This document shows positions 21,692 to 32,839 of a DNA stretch of 64,000 nt, in pieces. The position numbers and the translations under genes were made by a program. Under the pieces are notes generated by a model. That model saw only the letters and a program-made list of their open reading frames with translations, did not search any database and was not told the origin of the DNA. Position 1 is the stretch's first letter. Every line of letters starts with the position of its first letter. Source of the DNA: Macrotis lagotis (taxonomy: Eukaryota > Chordata > Mammalia > Peramelemorphia > Peramelidae); contig NC_133658.1 of the NCBI RefSeq assembly GCF_037893015.1, positions 289,297,719 through 289,361,718 of the forward strand. Reading direction: 5' to 3'.

Positions 21692-21845
21692 AGATGCAGC
21701 TAGGTGGTGCAGTGAATAGACCACCAGTCCTGGAGTCAGGAGGACCTGAGATCAAATCTGACCTCAGATACTTAATAATTACCTAGTTGTGTAGCCTTGG
21801 GCAAGTCACTCAACCCCACTGCCTTGTAAAAACCTGACCCCCCCC
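21692..21845 (+). mobile_element. WSINE1-like SINE
   Basis: 'GCAGCTAGGTGGTGCAGTGA' to 'GCCTTGTAAAAACCTG', followed by a C run. Confidence 0.92.
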
Positions 21846-21944
21846 CCAATATTAACAACAACAAAGCAAATGCAAGGGAATGTTATGAAATTATAATGAT
21901 CAAGTTTGGTTCAAAAGAGAAAAATAAGAGAAGGTACCTCCCCT

Positions 21945-22165
21945 CCTAGGCAGCAAAGTGGATAGAACTCTTGACCTGGAGTTAGGAAGATCTGAGTTCA
22001 AATAAGCCTTTAATACTTACTAATTGTGACCCTGGGCAAGTCATTTAATTCTGATTGCCTCACTTTCCTCATTTGTAAAATGAACTAGAGAAGGAAAAGT
22101 CAAACCACTCCAGTATGGTTGCCAAGAAAAACTCAAATGGGGTCACAAAGATTCAAGAATGAACA
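21945..22165 (+). mobile_element. MAR-type CORE-SINE
   Basis: 'CTTGACCTGGAGTTAGGAAG', 'CAAACCACTCCAGTATGGTT' and 'ACTCAAATGGGGTCACAAAG'. Confidence 0.82.
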
Positions 22166-22394
22166 CTTCCCTTCACTTTTGGAAGAGGGAGTCAGAGAAG
22201 TCTGGGTGAGGAACTTTGTATGTAATATCAGAGTTGGTTAATCTTTTTATTAGTTTTGTTTAATTTTTTTCTCTTTTATTCTTCTTTATTATGAAATATA
22301 GCTCATAGTAAAAGGGGACTACATTGAAAGATGTGGTTGATTTACAAAAAAAACAAAAATTTCAATAAAATTGGTTGCAAAGGAGATAACACGT

Positions 22395-22560
22395 GTAGTG
22401 GCAAAAGAACTGGATTTGAAGTTCTCTTACTTGAGTTTGAATCCTTGTTTGGCCATGTATTAGCTGGGCAACTTTAAGGTACTTAATATCTGTGCCTCAG
22501 TAGTTTTATCCACAAAATTAGGCAGCTGGTAGTACTAAATTATACTATGATCTCCTATAT
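22395..22560 (+). mobile_element. MIR
   Basis: 'GAACTGGATTTGAAGTTCTC' and 'GTATTAGCTGGGCAACTTTA'. Confidence 0.7.
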
Positions 22561-22764
22561 TCACATGAATCCAAAACATATCTGGAGATCATTTCTGTTT
22601 GCTAATTTCTCTAATATTAGTAGTTGTTTGAACTTTAATTGATATCTGGGCAGCCATTTTACACTGATTACTATAATTTGCCAATTAGCCTGATACTGGA
22701 TGACGGACAGCTCAGCAGCCAAAGATAGGGTATTTAAGAACACAGGAAGGAACTAAACCTACTA

Positions 22765-22935
22765 TCTTTATTCCCCACTCCTTTATTGATCCAACATAAA
22801 AAGAAGTCCCTGTCAGTAATCTTGGGGATTCAGTAATAACTGGAGAATATTGGACCCATCATTATTTTTCCCCTACTTGTTAATCCAATAAAACCAAAAA
22901 TCCCTGACAGAAGTCTAAGGGATTTATCACACACC
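22765..22935. repeat. Two degenerate tandem copies, ~98-bp period
   Basis: 'CCCCACTCCTTTATTGATCC' and 'AAGTCCCTGTCAGTAATCTT' are echoed by 'CCCCTACTTGTTAATCCAAT' and 'AATCCCTGACAGAAGTCTAA' about 98 bases on. Neither unit matches a repeat I know. Confidence 0.6.
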
Positions 22936-23039
22936 CTTTGCAAAATGTTGAATAATATTGTTATAAGCATCTAGGAAACAAAACTTGAACAATCAAAACT
23001 TGAATTGAGATTCTCTGGCTGCTTGGATAATGAAAATAT

Positions 23040-23197
23040 CAGATCTAGGAAGGATTTCAGAAACCTAAACAATTCCAACCATCTAATTTTAATGTATGTG
23101 GGATACTGAACCTTTGAGGGAAGTAAATTGCCCAAAATCATACAGCTTATTAGTGTTTGATTATTTGTAGCAAAATCTGGATCAGAATTCATTCACC
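23040..23197 (-). mobile_element. MIR, antisense
   Basis: 'AAGTAAATTGCCCAAAATCA' and 'AAAATCTGGATCAGAATTCA'. Confidence 0.65.
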
Positions 23198-23204
23198 CAG
23201 GACA

Positions 23205-23445
23205 ACTAGGTTGAGGAATGGACAGAGATCACAAAGGCTACCATAAGAAAGCCCTGAATTCAAAAATGACCTCAGACACTTACTAACTGTAAGATCCTGG
23301 GTAAGTCACTTAATTCTGCCTTGGGTTACTCTTCTATAAATGAGTTGGAGAAGGAAATGGCAAACCATTCCAGTATCTTTGCTAAGAAAACTCCAAATGG
23401 GGTCATGAAGAGTTGCACATTAATGAAACAACTGAACAACAAGAT
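23205..23445 (+). mobile_element. MAR-type CORE-SINE
   Basis: 'GACCTCAGACACTTACTAAC', 'GAGAAGGAAATGGCAAACCA' and 'AACAACTGAACAACAAG'. Confidence 0.82.
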
Positions 23446-23559
23446 TCCCAGTCTAATGCCTTTTAAACTATATAATCTTGATTCTTCTACTTCTTAATCA
23501 TTTCACCTCAAGAAATTCCTCCAAAATATGTTCATTTTTCAAGCAGAGAAGCAACACAG

Positions 23560-23722
23560 TAGTGGGGAGCATAGCACAGTTGATTCTAGTCTTAGAGACA
23601 AAAGACCTGAATCTGAAACCTAACTCTGACATTTAAAAATTTGTGTGACTCTGAACAAGTCACTCTGTCTCAATAGATCCAAGTTGCCCTTTTGTAAAAT
23701 AGGAATAATAATGCTTGCATCT
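23560..23722 (+). mobile_element. MIR
   Basis: 'CTGACATTTAAAAATTTGTG' and 'ACTCTGAACAAGTCACTCTG'. Confidence 0.65.
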
Positions 23723-23739
23723 TTTCAATGATTAATTCT

Positions 23740-23912
23740 ATTTCCTATTTCTCCTACTTTGCTTATGCTTAGAATGTACTCCTTCACTGGAACCTCTTTG
23801 AATTCCCTAGAATCAACCAGGGCTCAGTTCATGTGTCACCTCCTTTCTGCAGGGAGTATTTCCTGATCTTCCTATTGTTGTTACTTTCTCCTTCCTCAAA
23901 TTATCTTATTTA
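23740..23912 (+). mobile_element. L2 fragment
   Basis: 'CTCAGTTCATGTGTCACCTC' and 'AGTATTTCCTGATCTTCC'. A matching 3' end sits at 24175-24290. Confidence 0.65.
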
Positions 23913-24174
23913 TAGAGTGTCTCAAAAGAATTGATGAAGTTTTAAATCTACCCTAAGTGCAAGAAGAAACTGAGAACTGGATGATGGTAGGAATTCTAAG
24001 AGACGGAGATGACACCAAGCCCAAGGAACAGCTTGTGCAAAGCTGTGGAAGTGGAAGATGGAATATATATTCCATATATACCTACACACAGACATATATG
24101 TGTGTAGACATATGTATACACATAATAATCTTTTCATGTGTTGTATCTTTGTAAGATGTATACTTATCTATAAC

Positions 24175-24290
24175 CTGACCAGTAAAGAATGAGCTCCCTT
24201 TGGGAAGGAATTTTCATTTTATCTTGGAAGGCTCAGTAACTACTCAGGGCCTATATCATATTGGTGCTTAATAAATACTTATTGAAATGG
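24175..24290 (+). mobile_element. L2 3' end
   Basis: 'AGAATGAGCTCCCTTTGGGA' and 'TTGGTGCTTAATAAATACTT'. About 260 bases of unassigned DNA separate it from 23912. Confidence 0.6.
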
Positions 24291-24559
24291 TTGTTGCAAA
24301 AATAGAATTTTATAGTCTTGAAGGCACTATAGAAAAGGGAGCTATTATTATCTCTCTCTTCTGAACTCATTTACTATTTATTATTCATTTGACACACAGC
24401 AAACTACTTCAATTAAATTTAAAAAAAAATTACGAAGAGCGCCTGCTGTGTACAAAATGTTAGCATAGGTATTAGAGGAGATAGTTTAGAATTTAAATTT
24501 CAAGCTTCTCTATTGTAAATTACCTGAGGGTAGGAACTATGTTATCTTTTCCCTTCAAT

Positions 24560-24655
24560 GCCTTTCCACTTAATTCTAAAAACAATTATTAAGCACCTAC
24601 TGTGTGCTGAGAGTTGTGCTAGGTTCTCCTGGATCATTATCCTTCACTATCACAC
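24560..24655 (+). mobile_element. Old unassigned mammalian repeat fragment
   Basis: 'AACAATTATTAAGCACCTAC' and 'GTGTGCTGAGAGTTGTGCTA'. Confidence 0.45.
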
Positions 24656-24786
24656 ACTGTTCAATTGCTTTGCACATACTAGGCAGCAGAATATAGAATT
24701 TTTGGATCATTTCATTTTGAGGGTATTTGGAGTTTTTACAATGATTGGTTAGACCAAATAATTGCACTCCCCTGAACAATCTTCAT

Positions 24787-24800
24787 CCACTAGAGGGCAC
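24787..24800 (+). promoter_or_regulatory. Candidate CTCF site
   Basis: CCACTAGAGGGCAC fits the CTCF core CCASYAGRKGGCRS at every position. It lies in DNA where I recognise no repeat. Occupancy cannot be judged from sequence. Confidence 0.5.
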
Positions 24801-24809
24801 TGTGGGCCA

Positions 24810-25595
24810 GAAACCATAGGGCCACAGCAGTATTTGTTTGAAGGATAAGGTAATTGCTTCAACTGGGACTACCCAGAGGAGGATACTTTTACCCTAGGCA
24901 TGTCCCTAAGTGTTGGGATGATTGGTAGGAGGGTAATAATGAGAATACTGGCAAATGGAGCTTCTAGTGCTCTTTATTACTCCCCAGACACAACCACCAG
25001 GCCCTATCTCAGTGAATTCCTGATTAAGAAGAGGCAAACCAAGGAACACTGCAATGGTCAGGCTTCCTTTGGACCATGGGCTGTCTAGCTGTCTCTAGAT
25101 CTTGGGGATTCCAACTCCCTGGCTGCTCTGAGCAGAGGTTTCCCGAAAGCCTAGCAAATATGACTCCTCTCACCCTCCTGAGGTTGCTATAGGAACCTTA
25201 GAACTGAGCCTTTCTTTGAGGGGAGGGGAGTGCTAAAAAGACCTGAGGCTCCCAGCCCATAATCCTAACTCCCTCTGTCTCCAGCAGGGATACACACACT
25301 GAGCTCCCCCTGATACACATAACATCACCAAGGCAACCAAAGCCTGGGGCTGGCTGCCTGGCAACAGTAACCCTGCCCCCTTCCCCATACACCTTCATAT
25401 TTTCCTTTTGTGACATCCTTTCCTCTTCTTCTGGTCCAAGGCTCCCTTAAGTAGTTATTTTTACCAGATTTCACTTAAGTACAAGTGAAAGCCATGGGGT
25501 TTGAATCAAAATGATTTCCCCTTCCTCTTCCTCTCCTCATCCCTCAATCATAGGCCTGAAATCATGGAATCAGCTCCAAAATCTAATGTGTAGAA
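24810..25595. other. Single-copy-looking, moderately GC-rich stretch
   Basis: No repeat recognised. Short ORFs on both strands (24900-25088 plus, 25198-25416 minus) show no known family. Confidence 0.4.
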
Positions 25596-25599
25596 TTTT

Positions 25600-25872
25600 G
25601 GAATCTTAGAATGAGAAGAAAAGTCTGAAGACCTTCATGTTTAACCCATTTCTGGACAAGAATCACTTGGACAGCATCTCTATTGAGTGGTCTTCCAAAC
25701 CCTTCAAGATCTCCAGGGAGGGGAAGCCACTAGCTCCTAAGGCAACCTATACTATTTGGGGACAGACCAAGTTAACTCCTCTTTCACATCACATCTCTGC
25801 AAATAGATGAGGATTTAGTTTTCTGTTGTGTCTTCACCTAGCTAAATATCCTGTGTTCCTTCAGACATTTCT
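25600..25872 (-). mobile_element. L3/CR1 3' region, antisense
   Basis: 'CCAGGGAGGGGAAGCCACTA' and 'AAGGCAACCTATACTATTTG' are the reversed end of L3. Confidence 0.65.
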
Positions 25873-25969
25873 GGGGAAGTGAGGGTAGAGGGAACATTGC
25901 AAAAATATATACACCCAATAACTTATTCTAGAAACCCTAATGATAAGATGTCTGAGGGATAGGATCACA

Positions 25970-26125
25970 AAAATGACTTTAGAGACCATTTAGTCTGAAC
26001 CCCTCTTTACAGAATTGAGGAAATTAAGTCCCAGAGAATGTAAGTGACTTGCCCAAAATCACACAGGTTTTGAACCTGAGTCTTCTGACTTCAAAGTCAA
26101 TGAGTGCTCTTTCCTGGGTTTCAGG
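25970..26125 (-). mobile_element. MIR, antisense
   Basis: 'AAGTGACTTGCCCAAAATCA' and 'GAACCTGAGTCTTCTGACTT'. Confidence 0.75.
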
Positions 26126-26369
26126 AGAGAACTAAGTAAGGCAGCAGCAAAGAATCAAGGAAGGGTATTTGAAGCAAGTGAGTCACAGTAAAATTTTCAC
26201 TAAGAGGAAAAACTTCAGGGTTCACATTCAGATGTGATAAATTCAGAAAAAAACTTAGGTCTGAGATTAGCACATAGTGAGTTCTCTAAGAAAGAAATGA
26301 CATAAATATGATAAATGAAGAAAGAGATTCAAACATAATTTATACTGAATTAAAACATCAGAATATCCA

Positions 26370-26545
26370 GCATCCTCAGGATTTAGAGTTTGCAGGGGTC
26401 TTGCAGGTCCAAAGTCCTCATTTTATAGTGGGAGAAACTAAAGCCAAGAATAGTGAAATGATTGCCTAAAGTCCCACAGGTATCAGGGCTAGGATTCAAG
26501 CCCAGAATCTTTAGCTCCAAATCTAGATTTTTTTCCATAGCATCC
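26370..26545 (-). mobile_element. MIR, antisense
   Basis: 'TCCTCATTTTATAGTGGGAG' and 'GGATTCAAGCCCAGAATCTT'. Confidence 0.7.
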
Positions 26546-26549
26546 TTTT

Positions 26550-26870
26550 CCATCCTGTGGTTCTATCTCCACAATGTTTCTTGAATATGTTTCCTTTTTC
26601 TATTCTTAGGGCCACCACAGTTGAAGTACTTGAGGTACTTATCACTTCTCTCCTGGATTACAGTAGATTCACAATAAATTTCTCTCTCTCTCACTCTCTC
26701 TCCTCTCTCTCTCTATATATATATGTATATATATTTCTCTCCAGTTCTGTCTTCACAGAATTGCGGCAGTGATATTCATAGTGTATATCTGACCATGCCT
26801 CCATTCTTCTCCATATATTCTTCCATGTCTTTAGATATTAAAATTCTTCACAATCTGCCTCTTATTATAA
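26550..26870 (+). mobile_element. L2 fragment with CT/TA expansion
   Basis: 'CTCTCCTGGATTACAGTAGA' and 'TTCTTCACAATCTGCCTCTT' are L2 words. The CT-then-TA run at 26684-26732 interrupts them. Confidence 0.55.
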
Positions 26871-26887
26871 TGTAGTATTTATTATGT

Positions 26888-27062
26888 TATTGTTGTTGTT
26901 GTTGAATCTTTAAGTTGTGTCTGATTCTTTGTGACCCTGTGGAACCACAGCAAGTCAATGCCGTTTATGGGGTTTTCTTGGCAGATATTGGAGTGGTTTG
27001 TCATTTTCATCTTCAGACAAGATTTGAACTCAGGCCTTTACTCTGCCACCTATCTGGCCCTT
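26888..27062 (-). mobile_element. MAR-type CORE-SINE, antisense
   Basis: 'TTGTTGTTGTTGTTGAATCT', 'GGGTTTTCTTGGCAGATATT' and 'TCTGCCACCTATCTGGCCC', with an internal deletion. Confidence 0.75.
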
Positions 27063-27064
27063 TT

Positions 27065-27690
27065 CAATGATTAGTCAGGGTTAATTTCTTTAGGTATTAA
27101 CTGTTTAGATCTCCTTACTGTCCAAGGGACTTTCAAAAGTGCTTCAACCTAGTCCTCAAGAAAAATGAGTAGACTTAGTCTCACTAAGGTCCCTTCCAAA
27201 ACTACATTTTCTGATCTTATCATTCCATCAAGGATGGACTAGTTGCAACACAGGGTTGTCAGGAAGACAAAAGGAAGACAAAAGAAGCCAGCCAACTCTG
27301 AGAGGAGCCCACAAGGCGGAGAGGAGGGAGTAATTAATAGCAGGGCCAGTTGGTTGATGGTTGGCTCTAGGCCTGAAGGGCAAGAGGCTTTCACCTTGCC
27401 TGGGGGTGCAAGTGGCGTTCTCTGTTCTTCCCTCTACTCTGGCAGATTGGTGGCCCTGGGAGGCTGGCCAAGGGGTTATTAATAACTGTGCTGAGTCAGG
27501 GGGTTCTAGGGTTTCAGTATCACAAGACGATGGAGGCTGAGCAGGTTGGGGATATTCTTGACTCCCCTCTTTCCTCCCTGACCAGCCCTTTTCCTCCTGC
27601 TGAGGCTAACTGATAAGCATAGCAGTCAGAAGTCTCCTTGTTCAAGCAAACTAGAATAAGGGGCCCTTTTTCCTGTAGGAAGTTTATACA
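27065..27690. other. Single-copy-looking stretch, GC-richer 27240-27480
   Basis: No repeat recognised. A 79-codon ORF at 27243-27482 has no family resemblance. Confidence 0.4.
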
Positions 27691-27691
27691 C

Positions 27692-27791
<100 letters not shown>

Positions 27792-28007
27792 AAAAATCAC
27801 CCTGGGATCCCTAGAACTAATAGGGAAGGAGTGATGTCAATAGTTCTTGTAAAATGATATAGCCATTGCCAGCTAATTCATAGTAAGTATTGAATGAACA
27901 GGATACAATTATCAAAGCTACTCAAAAGGGCATAAATATAGAATCATAGGTACTAAATAATTGCTTGGTGATTATTTCTCTTTGTCTTAGTCTAGAGTCC
28001 TGGGATC

Positions 28008-28300
28008 ATAGATTTAGAGATGGAAGAGATCTTTGAGGCCATCTAGTCCACCCTCTCACTTTATAAAGAAGGAAATTAAGGCCTAGAGATGTAATTTTCC
28101 CCAAAAGATAAGTAATAGAGCTTAGATCAGAACCTAGTTGTAAGGGACCTTAGAGATAATTTGATGCAGAGGTCAAGTGATTTACCCAGGGTCATACAGG
28201 TAGTAGATGACTGAGTCAAGTTTTGAACATAGATCTTTTGAACTCGAAATTTTTCAGATTCCAAGCCAAGTTTTCTATCCATTATACCACCTGGCTAGCT
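28008..28300 (-). mobile_element. Two tandem antisense MIR copies
   Basis: First copy 28008-28135 ('CACTTTATAAAGAAGGAAAT'). Second copy 28140-28300 ('GTGATTTACCCAGGGTCATA', 'CTATCCATTATACCACCTGG'). Confidence 0.7.
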
Positions 28301-28311
28301 GTCCTCCAACA

Positions 28312-28545
28312 CTCATCTTTAAAGTTTAACTCCAATTCTATTCCTTCCAAGAAATTTCCCCTTATCTCAAGTAGGAAATGACTTTCTCTCACCTAGTACT
28401 ATGTTTACATCTCTCTAAAGTACTTACATTTAATATAATTTTGCGTTTTTTGTTTCATCTCAGTACTCACTAGTAAGTGAGGGCAAGGATCTCTCTTCTT
28501 TAAGTTTTCTATTTTTCCTCAGCACTTAGTACAGTGTCATAGATT
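28312..28545 (+). mobile_element. L2 3' end
   Basis: 'CCTTCCAAGAAATTTCCCCT' and 'AGCACTTAGTACAGTGTCAT'. Confidence 0.65.
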
Positions 28546-28549
28546 TTGA

Positions 28550-28735
28550 GTAGGAAGGGGTGTTAGAAGATAGTGAAAAGACAAAGGTCCTTGCTTTAGA
28601 TATGGAGAAACTGAGGCAAAGAGAATTGAATTGATTTGACCAGGTTTAGTGGTCATAATTTAGTGTTTAAAGTTGAATTTGAGCCAGGTTTTTCTGGACT
28701 ACAAATCCTGTGCCTTATTCACTATATTACTTAAC
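28550..28735 (-). mobile_element. MIR, antisense
   Basis: 'TATGGAGAAACTGAGGCAAA' and 'GCCTTATTCACTATATTAC'. Confidence 0.6.
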
Positions 28736-28765
28736 TTAATTTTTATCATCACTTATCCACCTATT

Positions 28766-28940
28766 TTGTTTGTTTGTTTGTTTTTTGGGTGTTTTTTTTT
28801 TTGCAAGGGAATGGGGTTGTGACTTGCTCAAGGTCACATAGCTAGATAATTATTTATTAAGTGTCTGAGGACGGATTTGAGTTCAGGTCCTCCTGACTCC
28901 AGGGTCAGTGCTCTATCCAATGCACCATCTAGCTGCCCCC
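28766..28940 (-). mobile_element. WSINE1-like SINE with 15-bp TSD
   Basis: Antisense copy. TSD ACTTATCCACCTATT (28751-28765) and ACTTATCCGCCTATT (28941-28955), one mismatch. Confidence 0.93.
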
Positions 28941-29049
28941 ACTTATCCGCCTATTAATAAATGACTGAATGTATATCTAAATCATTATTATCTAATTTGA
29001 TAATTTGATTATTACTCCTAACTTTTAAGAGAGGCAAAAAGTATGACTA

Positions 29050-29175
29050 TCCCTATTTTACAGATGAGGAAATAGAATTTAAATGACTTGCCCAAGACCA
29101 GACAGTTAGTAAGGTCAGTGGAAGGTTTGAATCCAGCTAGGGCTCTAGTTGCTGTGTCCTGTTGCTTCTCAATTT
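29050..29175 (-). mobile_element. MIR, antisense
   Basis: 'TTTTACAGATGAGGAAATAG' and 'GACTTGCCCAAGACCAGACA'. Confidence 0.7.
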
Positions 29176-29214
29176 AAAACATTTTTTTTTCTTTCTTTCC
29201 TCTCATCTTTTCTA

Positions 29215-29760
29215 AATATTACCCATCCTTCAAAACACAGATCAAGTCCCATATCCTTTGTTATTCCTTGACTAACCTAATCCATATGGACTTTGTCTTG
29301 TTTTGAAATTTTATAATACTGTCTATACCTCATATCAAAAATGTGCCTTTTCAACTTTGTACTATTAGTTTTATTTGTGTATATATTTATATATTTATTT
29401 GATAAATTTTTTTTTGGCAAGGCAATGAGTTTAAGTGATTAGCCCAAGATGACAGTTAATAAGTATCAAGTGTCTGAGGCCTAATTTGAATTCAGATCCT
29501 CCTGACTCCAAGGCCAGTGCTATATCTATTGTACTATCTAGACGTCCCTATTAGTTATCATTTAATATACATCCTGTTTTCTGAATCCAATTATAATACA
29601 GGCATGAAAAATGACATGGTTTCTGACCTTAAAGATTTTCTAGCTTACTAGAATTTGGACTAGACTATAATTGGGAGACTCCTTGAAGGCAAAGACTGTA
29701 TCTTATCCATCCTTGTACCCTTTCTAGCCCTAGCACAGGATCATTAAATGTTTAACAATT
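29215..29760 (+). mobile_element. L2 split by a SINE
   Basis: 'CCCATCCTTCAAAACACAGA' on the left. The 3' end 'GACTCCTTGAAGGCAAAGAC' and 'CTAGCCCTAGCACAGGATCA' at 29675-29750 on the right. Confidence 0.65.
29406..29548 (-). mobile_element. WSINE1-like SINE inside L2, antisense
   Basis: Starts 'TTTTTTTTGGCAAGGCAATG' and ends 'GTACTATCTAGACGTCCC'. More diverged than most. Confidence 0.85.
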
Positions 29761-29764
29761 AACA

Positions 29765-30150
29765 TAAAATTCAGGATAAAACAGTTATATCTTGAACCTA
29801 ATCTCAAGAAATTTTGTTTCTGGAAAGTTAGAGCACAATTTGAATTCATTCCCCAAGACAATCCATAAAGATTTATAGAGCACCCTTTATAGAACCATTT
29901 ATCATCACTAGGTGTTCTGGCTTTGTCCTACTCTTCACTTGGGGGAGGAAAGATAAAATTTTTAACTTTCTAGTACCTCTTTCCAGTTTGCCGGAACAAG
30001 TTTGAGCACATTGGGTAACAGGAAGGGGGTTATCTAAAAGGGAAGACTGGGAATTGCTGTTGTTTCAGACAGCCATGAGGAACCACAAGATGGATGGAAC
30101 AGGAACAACCCAAAACTTTCCCATCTGTCTTTCACCTCTCCTTTACTCCA
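29765..30150. other. No recognised feature
   Basis: Unassigned sequence. Confidence 0.4.
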
Positions 30151-30164
30151 CTCTTGACAATTTT

Positions 30165-30326
30165 TCTTTACTTTCTTTTTTAGTTTTCTGCAAGGCAGTG
30201 GGGTTAAGTGATTTGCCCAATATCATACAGCTAGGTAATTAATTGTGTCTGAGGCCGGATTTGAATTCAGGTCCTCTTGACTCCAGGACAAGTGCTCTAT
30301 CCACTGTGCCACCTAGCTTTCCCCAA
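30165..30326 (-). mobile_element. WSINE1-like SINE with perfect TSD
   Basis: Perfect 13-bp TSD TCTTGACAATTTT (30152-30164, 30327-30339). The body runs from 'CTGCAAGGCAGTGGGGTTAA' to 'GTGCCACCTAGCTTTCCCC'. Confidence 0.94.
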
Positions 30327-30549
30327 TCTTGACAATTTTCAAGATGTGATTAGGAAATAGAGTTCCTCCTACTTCTCTCAAGGTCAAAACCGGTGCGAAA
30401 GGGGAGGAATGGGTAGAATAGGAACATCGGGTATCTCTTTGGGTCTGGAAAGAAATATGGCTCTGGAGATCTCACTATAATTGAACCTTATTCTGGATGC
30501 TGAAGGGCAATGGTAGGGGAACTAAGGTTTTCTTTTCTAATTGAGTAGG

Positions 30550-30910
30550 GGCTAACTCCTCTCCCCAAGTATTAGAAGACCTCTGTCATGTTCTCAGTTC
30601 CAATGCTCTCCCCTCAGTCTTCTCCACACTAAACATCCCTAATTTCTTCACCTGTTTCCCTTATGGCACTGATAGATAAGAATCCTCTCATTAACTCTGT
30701 ATGCCTTCCTCTGGATTCACTTTAGTTTGTCAATATCTTTCCTGAAAGGAGGTATGCAGAGCTGAACAAATTCCTTGAGATGTGGTATGACTAGTATACT
30801 GTTGTCTCTCTTGCCCTGTATACTTTGCCTCTCTTGAATAAAGCTTAAGATTCTGAAGGTTCCATATTACTGCCCTTGAAATAGAAGGCAAGCCGACAAG
30901 TACAGTGTAA
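30550..30910 (-). mobile_element. L3/CR1 3' region, antisense
   Basis: 'CACACTAAACATCCCTAATT', 'CTTCCTCTGGATTCACTTTA' and 'GAGATGTGGTATGACTAGTA' match reversed L3. Confidence 0.7.
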
Positions 30911-31089
30911 AATGGTCTGGATTTAAAGTATATCCTTTAACTGCTCTGGTCTTTAGGAATTACTTAAAAGTTCTAGTATTGACTTTTGTCTTTCATAAGC
31001 TAACCATTTCCTCTTATTCCTCCCTTCCCATATTATAACAATAATAAAAAACTGTTCCTTCCCCACCCCACCCCCAATGGGGTTTCTAG

Positions 31090-31150
31090 TTTTTTTTTTG
31101 TTACCAGAGTGCTGCATTGAATATTTTGTTACATATATGACCTTTCTTTT
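31090..31150 (-). mobile_element. L1 ORF2 scrap, antisense
   Basis: 'GTGCTGCATTGAATATTTTG' resembles the L1 segment at 45650. Confidence 0.35.
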
Positions 31151-31407
31151 TTGTCATTGCCTTTCATGAAGAGTATTTGAGACTCACTTTTGTAATCTGA
31201 AAAGTGAGGGAGTAGCACTAGATGCCAAGATTGTGCTGATAAATAAAAAATAAAAAATGAATGAATGAATAAATAAATTAGCTCTCCCAAAAACATACCT
31301 AAGGCATACTTTTACATTTAATCTGAATTATTCACTTTTCCTCCATCACTTTCTTTTTAAAAAATTTTAAATATAATTATGATTTATTTTTAACATTCAT
31401 TTTTACA

Positions 31408-31555
31408 CTTTTTTTTAGGTTTTTGCAAGGCAATGGGGTTAAGTGATTTGCCCAAGACCACACAGCTAGGTAATTATTAAGTGTCTGAGGTCGGATTTGA
31501 ACTCAGGTCCTCCTGACTCCAGGAAAAGTGCTCTATCCACTGCACCATATAGCTG
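31408..31555 (-). mobile_element. WSINE1-like SINE, antisense
   Basis: 'TTTTTAGGTTTTTGCAAGGC' to 'CACTGCACCATATAGCTGAA'. Confidence 0.9.
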
Positions 31556-31574
31556 AACTGAACATTCTTTTTTT

Positions 31575-31800
31575 TTTTTTTTAAGTGCTGAATTTTCACC
31601 CTTTCTTCTGCCCCCTACTCCACCAATTGAGAAGGCAGGTAATGTAAAATCATGTAAAACATATTTCCATATTAGCCATGCTACAAAAAAAGCAAAAAAA
31701 AAAAAAAAGAAAATGAATAAAGTATATACTTCAATTTACACTCAGAGTTCATCAGTTTTCTCTGGAGGTAAACAACACTTTTCAACACAAATTCTGTGGA
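31575..31800 (-). mobile_element. Old LINE 3' UTR, antisense
   Basis: 'TTGAGAAGGCAGGTAATGTA', 'AAAACATATTTCCATATTAG' and 'GTTTTCTCTGGAGGTAAACA'. The same old LINE type appears at 42530-42720. Confidence 0.5.
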
Positions 31801-31809
31801 ATATCTTTC

Positions 31810-32835
31810 CATTACTTTCTTAAGTCTAGATGATTAATAAAAAACCTAAATCAAACCTTGATTTGTAGAGAGAGGTGTTTCTGAAGAATAAGTGCTCACA
31901 TTGAAAATTTAACAATCAGCTTTCTCGAGATTGTATGAGTTTATGTCTCTAAGGTTCCTTTCATCTCTAAACTTAGTATTTTATGAAATATAGCATAGGA
32001 ACAGGTGATAAAGAAAAAAAGAGGCTCTTATAGTTAAATAAGAGGTAACAAAATCTATCCACTTATTCAGAAATGACTTCCTCAGAGGGAGTGCAAATTC
32101 ACCAATCTATTATAACATGTAGCCAGCTCAAAGCTATGCTCTACATTCCTTCCATCCAGCCATCACCAGGAATCCAGAGCCCAGCTACATAGCTTACCAT
32201 CTGTCCTGTTATTACATGCATATTCACCCCCTGCTCCTCTCTCTTTCTATCTTACCCGCCTCCCCCTTTTTCCCCCATCCACCTTTTGTTCTGTCATCTG
32301 TGAATCAAATCAAGATTAGCATTGCTACTGAAAAGGGTTAGACAGTCAACTGCCTTTTCTTTGGCTCCTTACAATCACTGGGATCAGATTCTTGGTCACC
32401 ATTCCATTTATATATCATCTCCGTAAAAAAGTGGCAGTGGACAACTTAACAGAAACTCCATGAAAAATGATGTAAAAACTGAGAAGAGTTTGGTAGAATG
32501 GGTTCACTCCTCTATAGGAGCAAACTTCATGCATCAATTAGCCCTAAGGGTTTCAAAGCATTTCAGCATAGGGTAAAAAATAATTTTAAAATTAAAAAAT
32601 CCAAGTATGAAATATGCTTGAGATATTCCATTTAAGAAGGCAATGTAACATGTATTGCATTTCAGAACCACTGTTAAAAATTTATAACTAACAGTGGGGA
32701 TCCTGAGTATTACCCAAGTAAGGCAATATCCCTAAATACTTCAGTGTGTCTAAAACTCCATTTACACCTCTTTATAAAACCATCACCTAGCTTGGTGTTC
32801 TAAAAATCAATTTGAGATACTAAATATCTTTGTTT
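31810..32835. other. No recognised gene or repeat
   Basis: About 1 kb with only weak repeat similarity. Confidence 0.4.
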
Positions 32836-32839
32836 CCAA

